This document shows positions 58,240 through 64,000 of a stretch of 64,000 nucleotides of DNA, piece after piece; position 1 is the stretch's first letter, and every line of letters starts with the position of its first letter. The DNA is from Harmothoe impar (taxonomy: Eukaryota; Annelida; Polychaeta; Phyllodocida; Polynoidae), in assembly GCA_947462335.1 (NCBI GenBank), contig OX381721.1:496001-560000 (forward strand), given 5' to 3'. The position numbers and the translations under genes are program-made. The notes below the pieces were generated by a model. That model made no database searches. It was not told the DNA's origin and saw nothing but the letters and a program-made list of their open reading frames with translations.

Positions 58240-61221
58240 ATGACAGGCAGGAAGAGGGCTCCTGGCGGACGCCGGAAAGCTCTCCCCCCGGAGAAGAAGA
58301 AGTCTCGCGCGCAGGTCAACAAAGACTTCCGAGACCGGCAGCCTGCCCAATTCCAAGATGATGAGGCTGACCGGAAGAAGCGGGAGTTTGACAGAGTGAG
58401 TATGAGCATACACTAATATAGTAATGTACAGGACCTGTATGTAATAAATTAAAACTTATATATCTATGTGAGTAGTTTTTTCTGTAAAATGTAGCTTTCA
58501 ATGCGGTAAACTTGTTAGAGATATTAAGAGCTTTCTAACCGTAGACTAATCGTGTATCATGTTCTTACCCTTTGTATTTAACAATTATAATGAATTTTAT
58601 TTATCCAGGTATTTATCTAGGTATTTGAGAAATGCGTGTTTACCTTAGTCTTACATCAACCTCTCATACCTGATTGACAGGAGAACACTACACAATTAAT
58701 GGGTTCTCGATTAAATCAAGATAGATATGTGTTACATGCGGATACCTAACGGTGACAACTAAGCATGTTAACATATATTTAGGAACCTATTAGAAGTGCG
58801 AGTTTCTGAATCTGAGCACCCTACTATCATGGTTTTAAATACATCCTGTGAATGTGAGACTAAGAAGTAAACACGTATGATTTGATTTGATAATACTGTT
58901 TAATTAAATACTGCAAAAAATATAATCCTTGTTGTAAAAGGGGTAGATTGGGTACTGGAATAGATTCATCAGTGTATTGAATTGTCCTTTTGCAGAATAA
59001 GGACAACGACGACCCGCAACAGGCGGCGGACCGTAAGCGTCGGAGGTGCGAGGTATCAAAGGCCTCTAAGCAGAGGGTGAAGGAGAGGCAGGAACGGGAG
59101 AGAGCCGCTGCAGCCGCTGTTGCAGCTGCACCACCCGCCCCAGCTCCCCCACCTGCCCCAGGTGCACCACCCGCCCCAGCTGCACCACCCGCCCCAGCTG
59201 CTCCACCCATCCCACCTGCTCCACCCATCCCAGCGGCAAGCAGGAAGATGCCGGTGGCACTCTTCAGGGTGAGTTTATACTTTAAAGTTTAACTGATTGT
59301 ATAGTCAAACCCTCAATAGAAGTCAATACTTTAACCTTTAAACTACATGTGTGGAATTTCATCTGGTAAAGTTACTATGAATAGAGGGGAAAAATGTTTA
59401 ATCAAAATACAAGTCTCTGCCTTCAAATGTGAGACTACGCAAATTTATTGTCGCAGTATGATTTACCCATGTTATATCATTTGTTTTTTTCCACTTTACA
59501 GCGAAAGGCGGCCCCGGCCAAGGCGACCCCGACCCGGGCCAAGGCGACCCCCACCCCGGCCAAGGCGACCCCGACCCCGGCCAAGGCGGCCCCCACCCCG
59601 GCCAAGGCGACCCCGACCCCGGCCAAGGCGACCCCCACCCCGGCCAAGGCGACCCCGACCCGGGCCAAGGCGACCCCCACCCCGGCCAAGGCGACCCCGA
59701 CCCGGGCCAAGGCGACCCCCACCCCGGCCAAGGCGACCCCGACCCCGGCCAAGGCGGCCCCCACCCCGGCCAAGGCGACCCCGACCCCGGCCAAGGCGAC
59801 CCCCACCCCGGCCAAGGCGACCCCGACCCCGGCCAAGGCGGCCCCCACCCCGGCCAAGGCGGCCCCCACCCCGGCCAAGGCGACCCCGACCCCGGCCAAG
59901 GCGACCCCCACCCCGGCCAAGGCGACCCCGACCCCGGCCAAGGCGGCCCCCACCCCGGCCAAGGCGGCCCCGACCCCGGCCAAGGCGGCCCCCACCCCGG
60001 CCAAGGCGGCCCCGACCCCGGCCAAGGCGACCCCCACCCCGGCCAAGGCGACCCCCACCCCGGCCAAGGCGACCCCCACCCCGGCCAAGGCGACCCCAAC
60101 CCCGGCCAAGGCGACCCCCACCCCGGCCAAGGCGACCCCCACCCCGGCCAAGGCGACCCCCACCCCGGCCAAGGCGGCCCCCACCCCGGCCAAGGCGGCC
60201 CCCACCCCGGCCAAGGCGGCCCCCACCCCGGCCAAGGCGGCCCCCACCCCGGCCAAGGCGGCCCCCACCCCGGCCAAGGCGACCCCCACCCCGGCCAAGG
60301 CGGCCCCGACACCGGCCAAGGCGGCCCCGACACCGGCCAAGGCGGCCCCAGCACGTATTGACCCGGCTCTTGTGAGCTCTGTGGTAAGTCTTAGTCGCTA
60401 TTGTTGAATATTGATACTTTGATTTAATCTTTCATAAAGAGGCATGTAAAAAGAGCCTGCTAGACATAAACAAGTAATCTTATAAAAGCACTTCGATTCA
60501 GAGTGTTACAATAGATGTCTGTACATGACAAAATGCTCATTTATCTTGATCTAATATCCCCCTTTTTGCCTTTTTTCAGACTGCACGCTTGAAGGCAACG
60601 GTGGGCCTGCGGAAGGCGTCCCCGGCCCTGGCGAAGGCAACCCCGACCCCGGCAGGCCCCACCAAGGCGGCCTCCTCGTCGGCTGCGGTCGCCTCCTCGT
60701 CGGCTGCGGTCGCCTCCTCGTCGGCTGCGGTCGCCTCCTCGTCCTCCCCACGACGTGTGTGAGCCTGGGCCCGAGTGGGCTACGCCCTCGGAGGCTAGCC
60801 CCTTTGACCGCTCGTCGGTCCGGCCGGGCCCAGGCTCGCGAACGGTCGCGGTCTCCGTTCGCCACAGAGGAGGAGGACGTGAACCCTGACGAGGAGGTGA
60901 CCCAGCACCGCCAACTCGTGAGGGAGCAGCGGTAAGGGTCACTTTTTACTATAATTTTCTAAACCTTTATAACCCCTTAAGGGTAACATAATGCATGATG
61001 CACCAATGCAGCATCAGCGAGTGACTTCCCGGGTGTGTGTCATCTTCAAGTGGCAGACATACCTAAAGCCTTAATGCATTGAAACAAGAATGTGTAGTCT
61101 TATATTTGGATTTCATTGTCTTGCCTTAGTTTAATTGTATGATTCATGAGATTATTGTCATTGACTTCTGATTTACAGGAAGGTTGTCCGTAAGGACATT
61201 CACCGCGTGGCGCCAGATTAA
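58240..61221 (+). CDS. Six-exon gene for a basic protein with 39 Lys-Ala-Pro-Thr heptads
   Basis: Predicted exons are 58240-58395, 58996-59268, 59502-60383, 60580-60754, 60868-60931 and 61179-61221. Each internal boundary has GT-AG, and phases fit (0,0,0,1,2) to a TAA, giving 530 residues. Exon 1 is highly basic (GRKRAPGGRRKALPPEKKKS). Exon 2 has RKRRR, a possible nuclear signal, then a charged stretch and a Pro/Ala linker. Exon 3 is 39 heptads K-A-(A/T)-P-T-(P/R)-A. Exon 4 has three SSSAAVA repeats. Exons 5 and 6 encode a short charged tail ending HRVAPD. The composition resembles histone-H1-type tails, and 36 heptads contain T-P-A-K. I do not recognise a family. A nuclear or nucleic-acid-binding role is inference. 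The ATG directly follows an acceptor, so an upstream exon may add sequence. Confidence 0.7.
59520..60338 (+). repeat. 21-bp coding minisatellite (39 copies)
   Basis: 39 head-to-tail 21-bp units, mostly AAGGCGACCCCGACCCCGGCC variants, fill exon 3 of the heptad gene. Units vary at few positions (ACC/GCC, CCG/CCC, CCG/CGG). GC is very high and all three plus frames are open, which produces long spurious ORFs on both strands. Copy number is likely polymorphic and assembly-sensitive. Confidence 0.95.
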
Positions 61222-61582
61222 CGTAATTGTTTATCAATAATAGAATAGTTTAGTGTTTTATGTTGTCTGTTTAGCTGCCTGTTTAGTTCCTTCCTCTCCT
61301 GCTTGTTATAGTTGCCATTGCCTGATTTTTTGCTTTATTACATGCTTGTTGGAATTTTAGAAATTTATTGGAATTGCAATTTTATTTTGATATTAAACCC
61401 TCACCCTTCCCCCTCTAGAATTAATCCCAACCTTTGTGTACATGATTCATGAATGCCATGTGTACATATGCTAGAGGTATTAGCAATAGAATCACTAGCT
61501 TATTAATTGTGGTGTATGTAAAATTACAATTATGATAAATCTGATTCCCTGTTTTAATGCCTATCCATTCTCTTTGTTTAAA
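61222..61582. other. Spacer between the heptad gene and transposase-like gene
   Basis: AT-rich. It probably holds the 3' UTR of the heptad gene, and a TTTAAAG acceptor-like site before 61583 may open an exon of the next gene. No other feature is seen. Confidence 0.5.
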
Positions 61583-62046
61583 GCACTGCCACTCCCCGTC
61601 AGACCGCTGCAGACCACAGGCACCGCCCCCGGACCACGGACCCGACTACCCCTCACACACCCACCATGGCGTCGACCCCGGAGCCGGCCTCTTGGTCGAC
61701 ACCGGGGCCGACAGACTACACACACCGCCCCCGGACCATGGACCAGACTACCCCCTACAGGACCACCACGGCATCGACCAAGCACCGTCCACCAATCACC
61801 CGGCCGATCCTCACCGCAACGATCCCAGAGCTAGACTGCAGGTCACCACCGGAGACCTCTCTCCTGTACCAGCCATCCAAGAGGACCCCCCTCGAGTCCC
61901 GGTTGTACAAGCAGGGTAAAGCCTTAAGGCAAAGGGAACTGGAACTTACTGACACCATTAAGTCCCTACAGGCAGAGGTATCGACCCTTAGTCGCAGGAT
62001 GTGCATCCCACCTGCCGTGCCTGTTCCCACACACACCCTGCACAAG

Positions 62047-62424
62047 GGAGATCGTGAGGGCGGTCGAGTACCAACGCGTGTGCCCACACCCAACCCTGAC
62101 ACCGGAGACCGTGAAGGCGGTCCGGTGCCAGCGCGGGTGGCCACACCCACACCTGAAGGCGGTCGGGTACCAGCGCGTGTACCCACACCCACCCCTGACA
62201 CCGGAGACCCTGGAGGCGGTACGGTGCCAGCGCGAGTGCCCATACCCACCCCTGACACCGGAGACCCTGGAGGCGGTCGGGTACCAGCGCGTGTACCCAC
62301 ACCCACCCCTGACACCGGAGACCCTGGAGGCGGTCCGGTGCCAGCGCGAGTGCCCACACCCACCCCTGACACCGGAGACCCTAGAGGCGGTCCGGTGCCA
62401 GCGTGAGTGCCCACACCCCCTAAG
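62047..62424 (+). repeat. 57-bp coding repeats, about 6.5 copies
   Basis: Unit encodes P-V-P-A-R-V-P-T-P-T-P-D-T-G-D-P-G-G-G (19 residues). One unit (about 62,150-62,165) is shortened. In the last unit the Arg codon CGA has become TGA, creating the stop at 62404. Confidence 0.9.
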
Positions 62425-63301
62425 CACACTGTCCCTGCTGTTCCGCGCCCTGTGGCCACCACCAGTCGTCGCGCCCGGGCAGCGAAAAAAGCACAAGACT
62501 ACATCTTGGAGACCTTTCGTGCGCTGCCTTCAAAGTCTCGCATCGAGCTGGGGAGGCTGTGTGTATCGCCCCGGAAGATGAAGCGTATGAAGATAACATC
62601 TGCAGTCGCTTCGTTGCTTCAGGTGGACTACCGCACCCTTCACGTCGTCGAGCCCTGGTGACCCAGAGGATGCGGAAGAGGACAGGGGAGCTAGTGTGAT
62701 TGAGTTTTTGTGTGACCCTGAAAACTCCACCACTATGCCTGGAAAGAGGGACTGTGTAACATGTGAGGAGATTGTCCCCGACGGTGAAGGTGGGGAGAAG
62801 AAGGTGAATGTGAAGAAACAGAAGGTCATCCTTAATGACTTTCTCTCTGTCCTGCACTGCCTCTACTTGGCCGAGTTCCCCCAGTTCGGCTGCAGTCTCT
62901 CTTTCTTCACCAAGCAAGTGAGAAAGCAGAAGTGGCTGCAGCTGGTGTCCATGCAGAACTCTGAGGTGTGCCTCTGTGTGAAGCACCAGAATTTCACACT
63001 GAGGCTCCGTGCTGCCGGCATCAACACTCAGGCGGACTCCCTGGTGCCCGCGACTGCAGTCGCTGACTTCGAGGCTGGACTGCCTGCGGTCGTTGTCGTA
63101 AAGACCTGGCAGAACGTGGATGTCCCCTACGGAGACCCGGAGGCGGGGAAGACCACCAAGAAGCTCCGCCTCAGGGACTCGGTCAAGGACAGGGAGGCAT
63201 TCATCAAGAGCCTCTGCGAGGAGTTCCTCACCATCTGGGACCACTCGGAGAGGGCAAGGCAACAACACCGTGCGGTCCGTGAGCTGAGGCTACTGATGCC
63301 G

Positions 63302-63702
63302 GAGGACGAGGTCACCATCCAAATGGACTTCGCCGAGAACTGGATGATCTCGTTCTTCGGTGAGCCAATGGCAGTGTTCTACACAAAGGACCCCATCACC
63401 ATCCACCCGGTTGTCATCCACTACCGGAAGGGGGACGAGGTAGAGCACTCCAGCATCGCCATCTGCACGGACCACCGCAAGCACGACGCGAGCTGCATCC
63501 TTGCCTTTCTCCGAGATATCCTTCTCCACGCCAGGAAACTGGTTCCTGGGTTGAAGGTGGTGCACTACGTGACAGACTCACCATCTTCCCAGTACAGGAA
63601 CATCTCCATGTTCTCGCTGCTGTCTAAGCACCCCGAGCTGTTCCTCCTCATCGCCGCCTGGACCTACTACGAGGCCGGCCACGAGGACGAGGTCACCATC
63701 CA
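63302..63702 (+). repeat. 20-bp exact duplication inside the transposase-like ORF
   Basis: GAGGACGAGGTCACCATCCA occurs at 63302-63321 and again at 63683-63702. The second copy sits where the reading frame breaks, between GH and the shifted DGIGGEVKR segment, so it looks like a small templated insertion that caused the frameshift. Confidence 0.75.
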
Positions 63703-64000
63703 GTCGATGGCATTGGGGGTGAGGTCAAGCGCCTTGCAGACTTCTGTGTTAAGATGAAGAAGTTGATCGAAAACGCAGAACAGCTGGTGAAGAGGGGTAA
63801 TGCCAAAGGTGGCAAAATCCTCTACATCCACGTCCCCGAGGACGATGTGGAGGCAGCCCGCCTCATCCTTCCCCAGCTTGTTGCCCCCAAGAGCCTTGAG
63901 GGTACCATGAAGGTCCACGCTGTGGTCCCAGTTGTCGAAGGCAAGTCGGTCGCTGTGCGGGTAACCTCCTGCTTCAAGGAGTGCTGCTGGCAGAACGGTG

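Larger units (their letters stand above)
61583..64000 (+). pseudogene. Transposase-like gene, multiply broken, runs off the window
   Basis: The frame is open from the 61,58x acceptor-like site through 61666 to a TGA at 62404-62406. There the sister repeat units have CGA (Arg), so it is a likely CpG-decay stop; the same frame then runs to 62661. Next, the -KMKRMKITSAV- frame must switch near 62,600-62,650 to the frame ending at 63757, and again near 63,690 to a frame open to 64,000. Parts in order: Pro/Thr-rich region; coiled-coil-like segment (RQRELELTDTIKSLQAEV); 57-bp repeats; basic PSKSRIELGRL / SPRKMKRM segment; C-x-C-x2-H-x-N (CLCVKHQN); QMDFAENW with a candidate catalytic Asp; VTDSPSSQYRN with a second Asp; DGIGGEVKRLADF. 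These resemble a family of uncharacterised invertebrate proteins that look like DDE-type transposases. The third acidic residue is not certain. Confidence 0.6.

Noticed and set aside
59398..60354. Long minus-strand and alternate-frame ORFs over 59.4-60.4 kb (Gly/Pro/Trp-rich, Pro/Arg-rich, Ala/Val/Gly-rich)
   Set aside because: They are shadows of the 21-bp GC-rich unit, which has no stop in any frame. Only the K-A-x-P-T-P-A frame connects to flanking exons with proper splice sites.
60755..60867. Stop codon after the Ser/Ala repeats as the true end of the heptad protein
   Set aside because: A GT...AG interval of 113 bp here joins in phase 1 to an open exon ending at another GT and then a final exon with a stop; the phase agreement across both joins favours an intron. 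Not proven without a transcript.
1..64000. CRISPR arrays, prokaryotic operons, rRNA or tRNA genes
   Set aside because: The tandem repeats have no spacer pattern, the gene structure is eukaryotic, and I saw no convincing tRNA cloverleaf or rRNA segment by reading.

Overview
The window is a eukaryotic, almost certainly metazoan, nuclear genome segment. It has GT-AG introns, a two-exon BTB-BACK gene, LINEs, Ngaro-type tyrosine-recombinase retrotransposons, a solo LTR and small terminal-inverted-repeat (TIR) elements. The mix of Ngaro and LINE families, AT-rich intergenic DNA and many short palindromes fits an invertebrate, probably marine. I cannot name the species, and nothing looks prokaryotic.

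Layout. 1-22,999 is a satellite array (unit about 772 bp, roughly 17 copies). It is split by two clean insertions: an intact Ngaro-like element A (9,761-15,330, minus) and a non-LTR retrotransposon with an intact ORF (17,636-21,222, plus). 23,000-28,434 is AT-rich intergenic DNA with small repeats. 28,435-29,900 (minus) is a two-exon BTB-BACK gene. 30,407-38,170 holds a 31-bp minisatellite interrupted by an 853-bp TIR element, a pogo/Tigger-like MITE and a diverged segmental duplication of about 1.7 kb. 38,175-43,512 is a second, different Ngaro-like element B (minus) with a broken pol frame. 45,000-54,800 is a LINE graveyard: two old reverse-transcriptase relics, one LINE with a single frameshift, and one 5'-truncated LINE with a stop codon and a 484-bp solo LTR inserted in its ORF. 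57,350-64,000 becomes GC-rich. It has inverted short repeats, a six-exon gene for a basic protein with 39 K-A-(A/T)-P-T-(P/R)-A heptads (58,240-61,221), and a broken transposase-like gene that runs off the window end.

How parts work together. Both Ngaro-like elements have the order Gag, RT-RNase H, tyrosine recombinase inside A1-(ORFs)-B1-A2-B2 split direct repeats. These are expected to form a circular DNA intermediate that the recombinase integrates without target duplication, and the satellite shows exactly that kind of insertion. In element A, Gag and Pol share one frame separated only by a UGA. Both Gags start with the same C-x2-C-x3-H-x7-C motif and end with a CCCH finger plus a zinc knuckle.

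The most original candidates are the heptad-repeat gene, which carries 36 T-P-A-K cyclin-dependent-kinase-like sites, and its possible membership with the neighbouring transposase in a two-gene DNA transposon.
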